A stretch of DNA of 64,000 bases from Bog-950 sp046329495. Its GTDB lineage: Bacteria; Bacteroidota; Bacteroidia; Chitinophagales; LD1. A program made the position numbers and the translations under genes. The stretch covers positions 62,001-126,000 of the forward strand of contig JAXLUO010000002.1 in the NCBI GenBank assembly GCA_046329495.1, written 5' to 3'. Every line of letters starts with the position of its first letter. Positions within the stretch are counted from its first letter, which is position 1. Below, piece by piece: positions 25,177-35,547 of this stretch. The notes under the pieces were generated by a model that did no database searches, had not been told where the DNA came from, and was given only the letters and a program-made list of their open reading frames with translations.

Positions 25177-28100
25177 TTAGCGAATAAGGGTAAGATTGCC
25201 CTTCTTCTCGTAGTTCTTGCCATACACATCTTTTGCCGTCAGGTAGAATACAAAGGTGCCCAGGTTTTGTTCCTTGCCCTTGTAGGTTCCATCCCAACCC
25301 TTACTCATGTCATTTAACTCACTCAGGTCTCTGGTACTATATACCAGTTCGCCCCAGCGGTTGTAAATGCGTATTTCGTAATCAGCAATATTGTTGCCAA
25401 AAAGCGTAAAGTGGTCGTTAACACCGTCGCCATTTGGCGTAAACGCCTGAGGCACTTCTATATAAGCTGCACAATTATGTACGTCAATTTTTACCGTATC
25501 GCTGCTGCGGCAACCGCTGGTATCATCCAGCACATACAATACAAACTCAATACCCTCGCTATTGGTAAAGGTTGGGTTAAGTATTGATGTACTGTTTAAC
25601 CCGGTGCCCGGATTCCAGTTTACATTGCCTACCGTTGATGTTGCCTGCATAGTATACACCTCGCCATCGCAAATCAGGGTATCAGGCCCCGCATTTACAA
25701 CCGGCAGCGGGTTGGCTTTTACAAACACCGTATCCAGGCTTCTGCATCCGCTTGTATCGTATACCATTACATTATACAAGGTGCTTTGGGTTGGAGCTAC
25801 CATGATTGTGGCGGTAGTATCGCCCGTATTCCAGATAAAATACTGGCCTGCTTTGGTATGGTAATACACTTTGCAATTTAAAATTCGAGGACCGGCAAAG
25901 GTGCTGAACGGGTAATCGTTAGCAGTACCGATAACGAAATCAATAATACCATCGGTTTTATACACAGCACCGGGGAACGGGAAGGCAGGATCGCTGCCGT
26001 ACGACATTTTAACGATAGGATTTGGTGCCTGATTGGAAGTGGTAACATAAAAACCCATGGTATCGCCTGCGGCAATAGGTTGGTTTACCGCTACGGGAAG
26101 TACCGTCATTTGCCCCACAGGGTTTGGCGTAAAACCAAAGTAAGCGCCTACCTGGTTCCAGCTAAACTGGTCCTGTTCATGTGTGCGATACGAACCCTGG
26201 CGATTGTAAACTTCTACCTGCGTATTAGCCACCAAATTAAACTTAACAGCAAACGAATCGATTACCACATCGCTATGTGCCCGAATATCGAACATACCAC
26301 CCTGCTTATTATTTGCTTTGGCGGTATCCTGCGATAGCAGATACTTATTTACCGGATCAGTTTCCACATGCAATTGCACACTATCGCCCACGCACAAACT
26401 CTTATCTGCACCTGCATCGGCATGATACAGCGTTACTACGTGTACTTTATAATTACCGCTATCGCTTCCACAGGCGTTTAACGAGAAATTGGAAATATTA
26501 AAGTCGCCCAGCGAATCGAATATCATCGTTACCTGGCTGTTCGACTCATCAAGAATAGTTACCCCCGGAGGGCCATCCCAGTTGTAATAGGTTTCTTTCA
26601 GGTAAGTAACATCGTAGGTTACTGTATCGCCTAAACAAACCAGTGTATCGCCAGCAATATGCACCGCAGGCGAGGTAATCAGCGTAAATCGGCCGGCATC
26701 GGAATAAGGTCCGAAACAGCCAAAATTGCGTTCGCGCACATAAATTACATAATCGCCTATCAGGGTGCCCGGAGTAATGTTTACTGTAAGGGTTGGTATC
26801 GGCCATTCGAATGGCGTACCGGTAGGATTACCCAAAAAGTTAGAACTCCAGATATAATCGGACGGGGGATGTTTGAAAGGATCCACCGTAAAGGCAATCT
26901 GGCCCTGATTACAAGTAACGGTATCATCCATTAAAATATCCGGAGGAATGGTATCCGGCGCACCCACCGTTAAGCGGATTACACTACCCGTTTGGTTCCA
27001 TGCCTGATTGCTGCAGTTACTTACAATACGCATGTAATAAGCACCGGGCGCCATTGGTAACGAATCGCGCACTGACGGCATACAGATAGTGAAATTGCCG
27101 CCTATACTATCGTGGTAAACACCTAAGCCGCCCGAATTAACAAGGCTGAAATCCATCATGCTGCGCAACTCAATGGTCCATTTATTGCAGGTGTCGTAAT
27201 CGGCCTGATTGGTCCAGTTATTAGGTTTAATATTGAACTGGTGGCAAATAGAATCGCTTGGGGAACCTATACAAAAGTGTAGATCGGTGTGGTTGTTTGT
27301 TAACTCATCGCAATGCACTAAACAGAAAGGGCCGATTAATGTACCGGTAGTGGCCGGGCTGGTGGCTCTTACCCGTATATAATAACCACAACCTGCCGGT
27401 ACACTTTGCGGAATTAAGCCCGATACATTACCCGGTTGAGCAGGGAAAGACTGGTTGGATGGTAGAGATCCGAGAAAATACGGGTTGGCGAAAGAACCGG
27501 AAGCATCGGAAAGTTCGGCGATGTATGCGTTGTTGGTAAGGAATACCCCGTACGAATTAAACTTTACATCAATAACACTTAAAACACAAGCCGTATCAAC
27601 ATCCGTCATAACCGGTGCATTTTGCGTTATTACGGTTTCAGGACAATCGCTTACGGAGAAACAAACACTGGCTGAACCAACTATATCGGGTTGTCCTGCA
27701 CGGTGCAAACGCATTTTAAAGCAGTTACCGATAATATTGTTGGGCACCGTCCATAAGAAAGCGCCGGTTGTATCAGGGGCATTGATGTGAATGAACTGAT
27801 TTATACCGGCAAAGTTGTTGCCGTTGGCATCGCTCAATTCCAGAAAATAATCGGCATCGCAAAGGGGTTTGCTTAAACTCCAAAAGAAGATAATGTTATC
27901 GCCCTGGCATACGCTGGTAGGTGTTACACCACTAATGTTCACCTGAACAGGATTATTCACTTCATCGTACGTACCTACAGCTATAATATCATCAATACCG
28001 AACGAAACGTTGGTTGTGCCTGCTGCAGGGTTCACCCACCTAAAACCTAATTGCAGATTTTGCACGTTATTGAAGGCGGGATCCTGTATCACTTCGTATT

Positions 28101-28605
28101 TCCACTTGCTTTGGTTGTTGTACTTGGCCTGACCGGTTTTGATCCATGGTCCGCCATCAATACGGTAGTACACCTCGCCATACGTATTAGCATCGCCCTC
28201 GCATACATAAAAAAAGGTGAAGATTACGTTTGTCATGCCCAACGTGCAGAAAGGGCTACCGAGGTAAGTAAAACGATCGCTGGCATTAGCCGTATTCCAG
28301 TTAGCGTTTGAAACGGTGGTATTGGTTTCGTCGTGAATATGCAGGTAGTGGCTATTGGGCGCGCCGTTGATCTGACCGCTTACTACGCTATCCTGCGGAG
28401 GCGTGTTTGGGTAAGTTGGCTGGCCGGTATAGTTGTTATTGATAATCCAGCTATTGCTGCCGGAATTGGTGCCTACGCCGCCGCTATCCATCACAAAGGA
28501 ATTACCTGCACCTTCAAAGGTTTCGGTCATTAGCAATATTTGCTGCTGCGCCCGGCCGAGCACTACTACAAAAGCCGCTAAGAGGAAGAGATATATCTTT
28601 TTCAA
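25177..28605 (-). CDS. Large secreted protein with gliding-motility C-terminal (CHU_C, T9SS type B) domain
   Basis: A 1142-residue protein with signal peptide MKKIYLFLLAAFVVVLGRAQ. The first 200 residues look like a jelly-roll domain (TFEGAGNSFVMDSGG, then VSFGIDDIIAVGTYDE). The middle holds several Ig-like or PKD-like domains with VCQGDNIIF, VCLGDTVTYDV and LCVGDSVQLHV as repeat starts. The last 90 residues (IEVPQAFTPNGDGVNDHFTL, IYNRWGELVYST, GWDGTYKG, GTFVFYLTA) are the CHU_C/gliding-motility C-terminal domain, a type B sorting signal that is exported through the type IX system and depends on a PorP/SprF partner. The partner gene lies two genes upstream in the same operon. Probably an adhesin. 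Exact ligand unknown. Confidence 0.93.
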   Translation of the reverse strand: MKKIYLFLLAAFVVVLGRAQQQILLMTETFEGAGNSFVMDSGGVGTNSGSNSWIINNNYTGQPTYPNTPPQDSVVSGQINGAPNSHYLHIHDETNTTVSNANWNTANASDRFTYLGSPFCTLGMTNVIFTFFYVCEGDANTYGEVYYRIDGGPWIKTGQAKYNNQSKWKYEVIQDPAFNNVQNLQLGFRWVNPAAGTTNVSFGIDDIIAVGTYDEVNNPVQVNISGVTPTSVCQGDNIIFFWSLSKPLCDADYFLELSDANGNNFAGINQFIHINAPDTTGAFLWTVPNNIIGNCFKMRLHRAGQPDIVGSASVCFSVSDCPETVITQNAPVMTDVDTACVLSVIDVKFNSYGVFLTNNAYIAELSDASGSFANPYFLGSLPSNQSFPAQPGNVSGLIPQSVPAGCGYYIRVRATSPATTGTLIGPFCLVHCDELTNNHTDLHFCIGSPSDSICHQFNIKPNNWTNQADYDTCNKWTIELRSMMDFSLVNSGGLGVYHDSIGGNFTICMPSVRDSLPMAPGAYYMRIVSNCSNQAWNQTGSVIRLTVGAPDTIPPDILMDDTVTCNQGQIAFTVDPFKHPPSDYIWSSNFLGNPTGTPFEWPIPTLTVNITPGTLIGDYVIYVRERNFGCFGPYSDAGRFTLITSPAVHIAGDTLVCLGDTVTYDVTYLKETYYNWDGPPGVTILDESNSQVTMIFDSLGDFNISNFSLNACGSDSGNYKVHVVTLYHADAGADKSLCVGDSVQLHVETDPVNKYLLSQDTAKANNKQGGMFDIRAHSDVVIDSFAVKFNLVANTQVEVYNRQGSYRTHEQDQFSWNQVGAYFGFTPNPVGQMTVLPVAVNQPIAAGDTMGFYVTTSNQAPNPIVKMSYGSDPAFPFPGAVYKTDGIIDFVIGTANDYPFSTFAGPRILNCKVYYHTKAGQYFIWNTGDTTATIMVAPTQSTLYNVMVYDTSGCRSLDTVFVKANPLPVVNAGPDTLICDGEVYTMQATSTVGNVNWNPGTGLNSTSILNPTFTNSEGIEFVLYVLDDTSGCRSSDTVKIDVHNCAAYIEVPQAFTPNGDGVNDHFTLFGNNIADYEIRIYNRWGELVYSTRDLSELNDMSKGWDGTYKGKEQNLGTFVFYLTAKDVYGKNYEKKGNLTLIR

Positions 28606-28644
28606 ATGCTTATTATTCTGCTTTTAGTAATACCTGCTTTTAAC

Positions 28645-30699
28645 CTATTTATCTTCGTCGTAAATCAATTTTCCATCCAACTCGCCTATAACCTTAAACT
28701 CCGTACGGCGGTTTAACTGGTGGCAGGCACAATCGCCGCTTTGGTCCATAGGACAATCTTTGTATTTGCTGCAATCGTCCAGCGTTTTGCTTTCGCCATA
28801 TCCTTTGGCAATAATGCGTTCCTTAGGCACATGGCGTTCGTTAATCAGGTAATTCACACAACTTTCAGCACGCTTCTGCGAAAGTGTTTGGTTGTAATCC
28901 TCACTACCACGTGTATCGGTATGCGAACTTAACTCGATGATGATCGTCGGGTTCTCCATCAGAATGCCGTAAAGTGTATCGAGGGTAGTTTTTGATTCAG
29001 GACGAAGATCCCACTTATCAAAATCGTAGTAAATATTGTTGAGGCGGTAGGCTTTATCCTTCTCCAGTTTTTTGAGGTATACGTTTACTTCCAGCGTATC
29101 GCTTTTACTTACCCCTTGTGTGCTGAATGATTGAGAAGCCGCAAAATAACCCGACTTAGCTGCCGAAACTTTGTAGAGCTTTTCGGTTTTAAGGTTAAAG
29201 AAGTAAGGGGCATCGCCGCTGGTGGTATCGGAGTTGATGGTTACTTCTCCTTCGGTAAGGTTTTCGCTGCGCAGTGCCAGGTTAACGGATGCACCCGGAA
29301 TAATTTCTTTAGTAGCATCATCGTATACATGGCCTTTTACAGCTATCCATATGCGGCGGTCGTATTTGTAGCCGAAGATATCGAAGCAGCAGGTTTTACC
29401 ACGTACCGAGAAAATACCTGGGCGGTTGGATACCAGATAACCATCTTCGGAATTTTTACCGTAACGATAGTAGTTATCATCGCAAGCAGAGTTGAATGGG
29501 GCACCTAAGTTTTCAGGTGTTGTATTAAAACGGCCACTTGCATCGGCAGTGCTTTTGTAGATGTCTTGTCCGCCCATGCTTATCCAACCGTTGGAACTAA
29601 AGAACAGGGTATTGGTTTTTGTATCGAAGAAGGGAGTTACTTCATCGCGGTCGGTATTTACCTTACCACCTGCATTGCGGGCCGGCATAAACTCGCCTTT
29701 TTTATTGATAACCGAATACCAGATATCATGCCCGCCTTTGCCACCTTCGCGGTTCGATACAAAATACAATACCTCGCTGCCATTGGTTTTTGCTATCCAA
29801 GGTTGTGTATTGGTAGAGCCTTTCAGATTGATATCATCGTTCAGCTTTTTGCCGGGTTTCCACTCTCCTTCCTTCCGCTCGCTCATGTATATATCGCATT
29901 GCGTGGTTAACAGACCATCGCAAATCGTATAAAAGAAGCGCTTGCCATCTTCCGAGAAGGCAGGGTTACTGATGTGTTTACCTTCCTGACTTAACACCTT
30001 AAACTGCTCGGCTGTGGCATAGCTATCGCCATTTACCTTACTGGTGTACATCTTCATCAGGTTGTTTTCCTTGTTCTCATCGCTCAGGTCGGCCTTCATG
30101 GTCAACACGGTGTCGGAGTGGATGGAAGCAAAGAAAAGTGTATCGCCGTCCAGTGCGGGTGCTAAATCACCATAGTTACTATTAATCTCCTTACCAAAGT
30201 GAGTAAGCTTTACAAACGGATCGGGCTTTGCTTCTTTCAAGGCAAAGTTGCAGCCATCAATTTCAACGCGGGCCCACTTCTTCATTTTTGTAGCCAGATC
30301 CTTGTCCTTATAAATCTTTGCAAAGCGTTGAAACATGGGTATGGCCTCCTTGTAATTACCCTGCATTTTGGTAGTTACGCCCGCATAATAAAGGTCGATT
30401 GCGTTACCGGTAGAATCGGCATTATAAGCTTCTAAGAAATACTTTGCCGCATTCTCGTAATCACGCGCCAGGAAATACGCCTGTGCCAGGTTAGGCAACA
30501 CTGAACTTTCGTTAGGATCATTCTTAAGTATTTCGAGATACAAATCTGTTGCCGAATAAATGCTACCAGCTTTGAACGCCTCATCAGCAGCCTTCATCCA
30601 GCGTTTCTTGTTGTATTTCTCACCGGCAAAAGCCATACTCACTGCAAAAAGCAGCAAGCCCGTAAGCAGTAAACCTTTATGTGTATAGTTCAACTTCAT
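28645..30699 (-). CDS. OmpA-family protein with TPR and PD40 beta-propeller (PorE-like T9SS-associated protein)
   Basis: A 684-residue protein with signal peptide MKLNYTHKGLLLTGLLLFAV. The domain order is: TPR region at about 30-130 (KAGSIYSATDLYLEILKNDP), PD40/WD40-like propeller at about 165-450 (NPAFSEDGKRFFYTI, TPFFDTKTNTLFFSSNG), a carboxypeptidase-regulatory-like domain at about 453-540 (GHVYDDATKEIIPGASVNL), and an OmpA-like peptidoglycan-binding domain at about 555-675 (YYDFDKWDLRPES, SSHTDTRGSEDYN, LSQKRAESCVNYL). A four-Cys insert is seen in the last part. This is the architecture of PorE, which anchors the T9SS to peptidoglycan. Several such paralogs exist per genome next to PorP and CHU_C genes, so it may be an accessory rather than the core copy. 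Confidence 0.9.
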   Translation of the reverse strand: MKLNYTHKGLLLTGLLLFAVSMAFAGEKYNKKRWMKAADEAFKAGSIYSATDLYLEILKNDPNESSVLPNLAQAYFLARDYENAAKYFLEAYNADSTGNAIDLYYAGVTTKMQGNYKEAIPMFQRFAKIYKDKDLATKMKKWARVEIDGCNFALKEAKPDPFVKLTHFGKEINSNYGDLAPALDGDTLFFASIHSDTVLTMKADLSDENKENNLMKMYTSKVNGDSYATAEQFKVLSQEGKHISNPAFSEDGKRFFYTICDGLLTTQCDIYMSERKEGEWKPGKKLNDDINLKGSTNTQPWIAKTNGSEVLYFVSNREGGKGGHDIWYSVINKKGEFMPARNAGGKVNTDRDEVTPFFDTKTNTLFFSSNGWISMGGQDIYKSTADASGRFNTTPENLGAPFNSACDDNYYRYGKNSEDGYLVSNRPGIFSVRGKTCCFDIFGYKYDRRIWIAVKGHVYDDATKEIIPGASVNLALRSENLTEGEVTINSDTTSGDAPYFFNLKTEKLYKVSAAKSGYFAASQSFSTQGVSKSDTLEVNVYLKKLEKDKAYRLNNIYYDFDKWDLRPESKTTLDTLYGILMENPTIIIELSSHTDTRGSEDYNQTLSQKRAESCVNYLINERHVPKERIIAKGYGESKTLDDCSKYKDCPMDQSGDCACHQLNRRTEFKVIGELDGKLIYDEDK

Positions 30700-30730
30700 T
30701 TCTCTGTCCGCAGTTTATTGTTTCAGGCAA

Positions 30731-31744
30731 TTACATCATTGGGCATGGCACCAATACAGGGTAATTAAAGCTCTTGCTCTTTATAAATCCATTATAGATA
30801 ATAGCTATCTCGAATCCCCCACGGCCGTTGGTGGCAGGCTTTAAGGTGCTGGTGTTTATATCATAGGCAGCCATTACCCGCACGCGGTAGTATTCGATAC
30901 CGGCTGTAATGATGGCTGCATCTTTAACGCGATACCATGCACCCAAACTGGTTACCAGGGTTGACTTACCTGCCGGCATGTGGTATTCGAAACCGGTGCC
31001 CACATTTATTTCCTGTGCCTTGTTTTGATACTGGAAAATAAAGTTGGGTGTTATATAAAAATTACGATAGGCTTTAATGCGAATACTCTCCGTTACCGAG
31101 AAGCGGTTAGCCAAAACAAACTTCTGACCCAGGAATGATTCCTTAGGCTGTACCAGGTGATAGGCAGTAAAGCCGGTCATAAAGCCAACCACATCTTTAA
31201 TCATACTCTGGTGCAGGAATCCTGCCTGCATATCGAAATAGCCCAGGTTAGGCTTATTAATGTTTTCGCCATTGCTTTGGGTTAGGTCAAAATCCTGACC
31301 ATTGAACTGCATAGGGAATGCCAGTTGCTGCCACTTTAAACTCTTTTGTGTATAGCCTAATTGTATACCTAAACCCAGAAAGTGTTTGTGGTTCTTATCA
31401 AGGCTTTTGTGGAAAGCGGCACTTACCATGGCCGAGTTCATGGATAATTTTCCATCGCCCGATTTATCGCCCACAAACATGGCGCCTACACCAAATATGT
31501 CGCCTTTAAGTTTGGTTTGCAGCAGCTTCATATCAAAGCTGGCGGAATAGGTTACAAAGGGGGTAGAGATGCTCCTCCACTGATTGCGGTAAATGCCTGC
31601 AGCACGAAAGTCGCCTTCGCTAACACCGCTTAGGGCGGGGTTCAGGTTCAGGGGGCTTGCATAAAACATGCTGAAGTGGATGTCCTGGGCAGGCAACCGC
31701 ATAGCTAAAAGCAGAAGGAATGCCAAGCGTAAAAGTACCTTCAA
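30731..31744 (-). CDS. PorP/SprF family type IX secretion membrane protein
   Basis: A 337-residue outer-membrane barrel with signal peptide MKVLLRLAFLLLLAMRLPAQ. It starts with DIHFSMFYASPLNLNPALSG, the hallmark of PorP/SprF, then GDFRAAGIYRNQWRSI. Strands continue to the end, with FEIAIIYNGF near the C-terminus. PorP/SprF proteins are needed for export or surface anchoring of cargo with a type B (CHU_C) sorting domain and are usually encoded beside it. Here the order PorP, PorE-like, CHU_C protein is on one strand with gaps of 31 and 39 bases, so the three form one operon. A clear promoter is not seen upstream. Confidence 0.93.
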   Translation of the reverse strand: MKVLLRLAFLLLLAMRLPAQDIHFSMFYASPLNLNPALSGVSEGDFRAAGIYRNQWRSISTPFVTYSASFDMKLLQTKLKGDIFGVGAMFVGDKSGDGKLSMNSAMVSAAFHKSLDKNHKHFLGLGIQLGYTQKSLKWQQLAFPMQFNGQDFDLTQSNGENINKPNLGYFDMQAGFLHQSMIKDVVGFMTGFTAYHLVQPKESFLGQKFVLANRFSVTESIRIKAYRNFYITPNFIFQYQNKAQEINVGTGFEYHMPAGKSTLVTSLGAWYRVKDAAIITAGIEYYRVRVMAAYDINTSTLKPATNGRGGFEIAIIYNGFIKSKSFNYPVLVPCPMM

Positions 31745-31836
31745 GGGCCTGGGTTTTAGTTATGCTTTAAAAATAGGAAAATAATCTTCGTGCAAAAACA
31801 AAACCGTGTATATTCGGGGTATAATTTTCAGGTAAA

Positions 31837-32028
31837 ATGAAGCGCGTTTTATTGCTGGCCGCCCTGCTTGGCCTATTAAGTTTTGAGAGTTGCAAACAGT
31901 GCACCGAGTGCATCCGTTATAGCGGCGGCATTGATAATCAGAAGTTGTGCAAGAAGGATTATGCTTCAGACGATTCGTATACTGCGGCCTTCCATTACCT
32001 GGAAGCCAACGGTTACGACTGCAAATAA
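31837..32028 (+). CDS. Small cysteine-rich lipoprotein (63 aa)
   Basis: A 63-residue product: a hydrophobic signal (MKRVLLLAALLGLLSF) ends in ESCKQC, a loose lipobox. The mature part of about 45 residues has four further cysteines (KQCTECIRYS, LCKKDY, GYDCK) that could form two disulfides in the periplasm. I recall similar short lipoproteins of unknown role across Bacteroidota. The gene is divergent from the PorP gene and convergent with the RNA methyltransferase, 6 bases between stops. The lipobox is imperfect by proteobacterial rules, but Bacteroidota lipoproteins are lax at these positions. Confidence 0.65.
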   Translation: MKRVLLLAALLGLLSFESCKQCTECIRYSGGIDNQKLCKKDYASDDSYTAAFHYLEANGYDCK

Positions 32029-32034
32029 CACCTG

Positions 32035-33237
32035 CTATTTCAACCGTTTTAGTTTAGCCATATAAAACCCGTCGAACCCGGTTTGGGCGGGTGAAATGCT
32101 ATGCTCCTCCAGCAACTGGAATTTACCCGGATTAGCGGCTAAAAACTTTTGAATTTGATCTGTGTTTTCGGATGGCAGAATACTGCAGGTAGAATACACT
32201 GCTATGCCGCCGGGCTTTACCATGCTTGTGTAGTTGGCTAAAATTTCGGCCTGCGTTTTACGGATGCCGTCAAGAAATTCGGGGCTCAAATTCCATTTAG
32301 CATCGGGTTTGCGGCGCAACACGCCTGTACCCGAACATGGAACATCCAACAACAAGCGGTCGGCACTATCTTTTAAGGACGCGATCGTTTCTTCTTCGGC
32401 CAACTGTAAACCGGCCATGGTAACGCCGGCGCGCTCCATGCGTTTATCCATCTCACGCAGTTTATGCGCGTTTACATCCATGGCAATAAGTTTGCCCTGG
32501 TTCTGCATCAGCGCTGCAATATGTAGCGATTTACCACCACCACCGGCGCAGGCATCAATTACCGTCATACCCGGTTTGGGATCTAACAAAGGCGCCACGT
32601 GCTGTGAGGATACATCCTGAATTTCGAACCAGCCGCTTTTGTAGGCAAAATGCGCGCGGAAGTTTTTGCGTTCCTTAAGCACCATGGCCTCGGGCATACC
32701 GGGCACCTCATCAAACAAAATACCATCGCGTTGCAGTTCAGTTTTTACGTTGGCAGGGGCAGCTTTTAAGGTGTTGATGCGTAAGCCAACAGCGGCGGTG
32801 CCGTTTAAAGCATGTATCTCTGCGCCCCATGCATCACCAATTTCCTGCTCACCTAATTCATCCAACCAATCAGGAATGGACTCAGCGATTTTGCGGGTGG
32901 CTTTTGCTTCTTCGTGCCTTTTTAAAATAGCTTCTGTATGCAGCACTTCGGTCTCAGGCCATTCTGGTAGCGGGAAACCATCCAACACATGCTTAACAGC
33001 AAATAAGCGCCAGAACCCCAGGCGGTCGGTTGGTTCTAACCCTGCGCAGTAGGCTAACAAGCGCTTATAGCGAATGATGTAATAGGTATTGGAAGCAATA
33101 AAATTACGATCGCGCGCGCCCCAGTTTTTGTTGGCATGGAACATACGTTCCAGCAGGGTATCGGCTTGTTTGCCTTCTATTAAAACGGCCTGCAGTGCAT
33201 CGGCAACAGCAGCCACTAAATTGCGGTGAAGTTTCAA
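32035..33237 (-). CDS. RNA (cytosine-5) methyltransferase, RsmB/RsmF (NOP2/Sun) family
   Basis: A 400-residue enzyme. The first 130 residues are a helical NusB-like region (ADTLLERMFHANKNWGARDR) as in RsmB. The Rossmann methyltransferase domain begins with VIDACAGGGGKSLHIAALM, which binds S-adenosylmethionine, then DVNAHKLREMDKRMERAGV. The two catalytic cysteines of this family are present: DVPCSGTGVLRRKPD, and YSTCSILPSEN. It should methylate C5 of a cytosine in rRNA, probably 16S; the precise position cannot be told from sequence. The gene lies between the FG-GAP gene and the small lipoprotein, and the 25-base gap to the former suggests possible co-transcription. Confidence 0.93.
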   Translation of the reverse strand: MKLHRNLVAAVADALQAVLIEGKQADTLLERMFHANKNWGARDRNFIASNTYYIIRYKRLLAYCAGLEPTDRLGFWRLFAVKHVLDGFPLPEWPETEVLHTEAILKRHEEAKATRKIAESIPDWLDELGEQEIGDAWGAEIHALNGTAAVGLRINTLKAAPANVKTELQRDGILFDEVPGMPEAMVLKERKNFRAHFAYKSGWFEIQDVSSQHVAPLLDPKPGMTVIDACAGGGGKSLHIAALMQNQGKLIAMDVNAHKLREMDKRMERAGVTMAGLQLAEEETIASLKDSADRLLLDVPCSGTGVLRRKPDAKWNLSPEFLDGIRKTQAEILANYTSMVKPGGIAVYSTCSILPSENTDQIQKFLAANPGKFQLLEEHSISPAQTGFDGFYMAKLKRLK

Positions 33238-33262
33238 AACTAATTCGGTTTACAGCTTATAA

Positions 33263-35476
33263 TTAACGAACCAATACGCGGCCTGTGTAGCTGCGCCCGG
33301 CATCGGTAATGCGAATAAAGTATAAACCCGGTTGTAAACCAGTGGTAGTTACAGTAACGCTGTTGGCCGTACCTGTTTTAGTTACCGGTATAACTTCGCC
33401 CAACACATTGTATAGTTCTGCTACCGCATTGGTAAAACTGCCGCTATTGAGCTTGCATATAAAGTAACCACTGGCCGGATTTGGATATAACAGCAGTTGT
33501 GCTGCATCAGTGGTCACTTCTTTTACCTCTACCGGTAAAGTGGAGTGATCCCAAAGCGAATCGGAGTATAATAATAACCCGCCGCGGGAATTTCCCACTA
33601 CATATTCCAGGTTTCCATCGCCATTAAGGTCGGCCAAACTAAAGGTTGACTTAGAGCCAACGTCCTGCTTTAGTACATCCGTATCAAGTAACGTAAAACT
33701 GCCGCTGCGCAGGTTGTTGGTATCCACCAGATATTTGAAAATGGTGCCGCGCATACTGCCGCTGTAAAGCAATAGCTGACCAATTGAATCGCGCGTTAAG
33801 TAAGGTGTGCTGTAACCTTCGGTATAGCCGGGCAGGGTTACGTTAACCTGACCAAAGAGTGTGTTTGCTGAATCCTGACTAAAGTTAGGCATGCTCTTCG
33901 TTCCAAAGTTCCAATAGTAGGTAAGCTTGCCATCCTTACGGCCTACTACCAAATCGTTCAGCGAATCGCCGTTTACATCATAAATACAAGGCGCACTGTA
34001 TTGGCCGATATCCAAACCAAACATGTTAGGCATGGTCATACTTTGGAAGTTGGCCTGCGAAGTGCCGGTGTTTTTAAAGTAATTGAGATAACCGTTTAAC
34101 TCGCCCACTACCATATCCTGCGTACCATCGCCATCCAGATCGCCAAAGGCAGGATGCATGGCCACTAAACCAAAGCTGCTGAAGTTATGGTAATCTTCGT
34201 CGCTTACTACATAGCTTGGGCTGCTGCTGGTGCCATTATTCAGTAAAACGGTGAGCGTAGATTTATAGGTATTAAACGGACGGAAATAGCCGTAATTGCC
34301 CGCTACAATATCCATTAACCCATCGCCGTTAAAATCGAAGAAATAGGGCTTGGAATCAGTACCGAGATCAAGGGTATGCTGCACTAAAAAAGAGTCGACC
34401 ACATACTCGAAACCGCAAGCCTGGTTATTGGTATTGCGATAATACATTACGTTGTTTACATCGCGCGAACCGGCACGGGCATTAGGCGCAATCAAAAGGT
34501 CTTCAAGGCCATCATTGCTTACATTAATACCATAACCGGCCGGATAGGTAGGCATACGGATGGAGGTATTGCAGGAGGGGAACAGTGAATCCCAGGCACA
34601 GGCATTAGCCCAACTGCTATCGCCACAGTTTTGTATAAAGGCCAGGTTATCGTAACCTATGTTACCGTTCAGCAAATCGATATCGTGGTCGTTATCGGCA
34701 TCAAAACTATAAATAGCATTACCGGCATGCCGTTCATCATTAGCTCCGGCATTTACTTGTCCGCCACCTTTACAACTTACATTTAGCTGTATAGAGTTGC
34801 TGGCGGCATTTTGTGCAAAGTTGCCCCAGCAAAAACTTTCGAAAGTGTACTTGAGGGAGTCGGCCGCATAGTGAATATCGCCGGGGTGCTCCATAGTTTG
34901 ATTTTCGTAGTATTCGATGGTAGCGCCCCAGGTGCCGTAGGTAAGGATATCAAGATCACCATCGAAATTCACATCGGTAATAACGGGTATATCATCAATA
35001 TTGGTCCAGATGTTTACTTCGTACGGCGGTGAAGAATAGAGCAATAACGGACAAACAGAATCGAAGTGTAACTCATTGTTTAGCAAACGGCCTTTGTAAA
35101 CCATTATACCGGCGTTAGCATGCGCAAAAATATCGGGTATACCGTCGTTGTTATAATCGCGGATGAGGGCCCATGAATTCAATTCCGGTGGAAACAGGCC
35201 TTCGTATTGCGGAGCATATTCGAAAGCAGTATCCGAATCGGCCGTTGATTTGCGGAGGTAAGTCATTACCTTATCTCCTACTCTATCGAACACAAAAAGG
35301 TCAGGCAATGAATCGTGATTCAAATCAATATTGCTGAACTGTGGCGAGTTCATACCGCCTTGCCAACCGGCGCGCAATTCGGTATCATAATGTTTAAGGG
35401 GCACGGTTACTACCCTGTATTGGGCATTAAGCGAACCGGCAATAAATAATAATAGAGCTATAGCAAAGTGCTTCAT
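33263..35476 (-). CDS. Secreted FG-GAP/VCBS repeat protein with T9SS sorting domain
   Basis: A 737-residue protein with a short signal peptide (MKHFAIALLLFIAGSLNAQ). The mature part is a beta-propeller of FG-GAP/VCBS units with Ca-binding DxDxDGxxD-like loops: DLNHDSLPDLFVFD, DYNNDGIPDIFA, DVNFDGDLDILTYG, DFNGDGLMDIVAG, DLDGDGTQDMVVG, DVNGDSLNDLVVG, DLNGDGNLEYVVG. The C-terminus is a T9SS type A domain (LLLYPNPASGYFICKL, then NVLGEVIPVT and GLYFIRI). Likely a surface-attached or released binding protein; ligand unknown. It sits upstream of the methyltransferase gene on the same strand. Confidence 0.92.
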   Translation of the reverse strand: MKHFAIALLLFIAGSLNAQYRVVTVPLKHYDTELRAGWQGGMNSPQFSNIDLNHDSLPDLFVFDRVGDKVMTYLRKSTADSDTAFEYAPQYEGLFPPELNSWALIRDYNNDGIPDIFAHANAGIMVYKGRLLNNELHFDSVCPLLLYSSPPYEVNIWTNIDDIPVITDVNFDGDLDILTYGTWGATIEYYENQTMEHPGDIHYAADSLKYTFESFCWGNFAQNAASNSIQLNVSCKGGGQVNAGANDERHAGNAIYSFDADNDHDIDLLNGNIGYDNLAFIQNCGDSSWANACAWDSLFPSCNTSIRMPTYPAGYGINVSNDGLEDLLIAPNARAGSRDVNNVMYYRNTNNQACGFEYVVDSFLVQHTLDLGTDSKPYFFDFNGDGLMDIVAGNYGYFRPFNTYKSTLTVLLNNGTSSSPSYVVSDEDYHNFSSFGLVAMHPAFGDLDGDGTQDMVVGELNGYLNYFKNTGTSQANFQSMTMPNMFGLDIGQYSAPCIYDVNGDSLNDLVVGRKDGKLTYYWNFGTKSMPNFSQDSANTLFGQVNVTLPGYTEGYSTPYLTRDSIGQLLLYSGSMRGTIFKYLVDTNNLRSGSFTLLDTDVLKQDVGSKSTFSLADLNGDGNLEYVVGNSRGGLLLYSDSLWDHSTLPVEVKEVTTDAAQLLLYPNPASGYFICKLNSGSFTNAVAELYNVLGEVIPVTKTGTANSVTVTTTGLQPGLYFIRITDAGRSYTGRVLVR

Positions 35477-35547
35477 ACTTACGAAGATGAGAAGAAATAG
35501 CTAAAGGTGGGCAGGTAAAAAAGAAAACGCATTAATTTGTAAAAGAG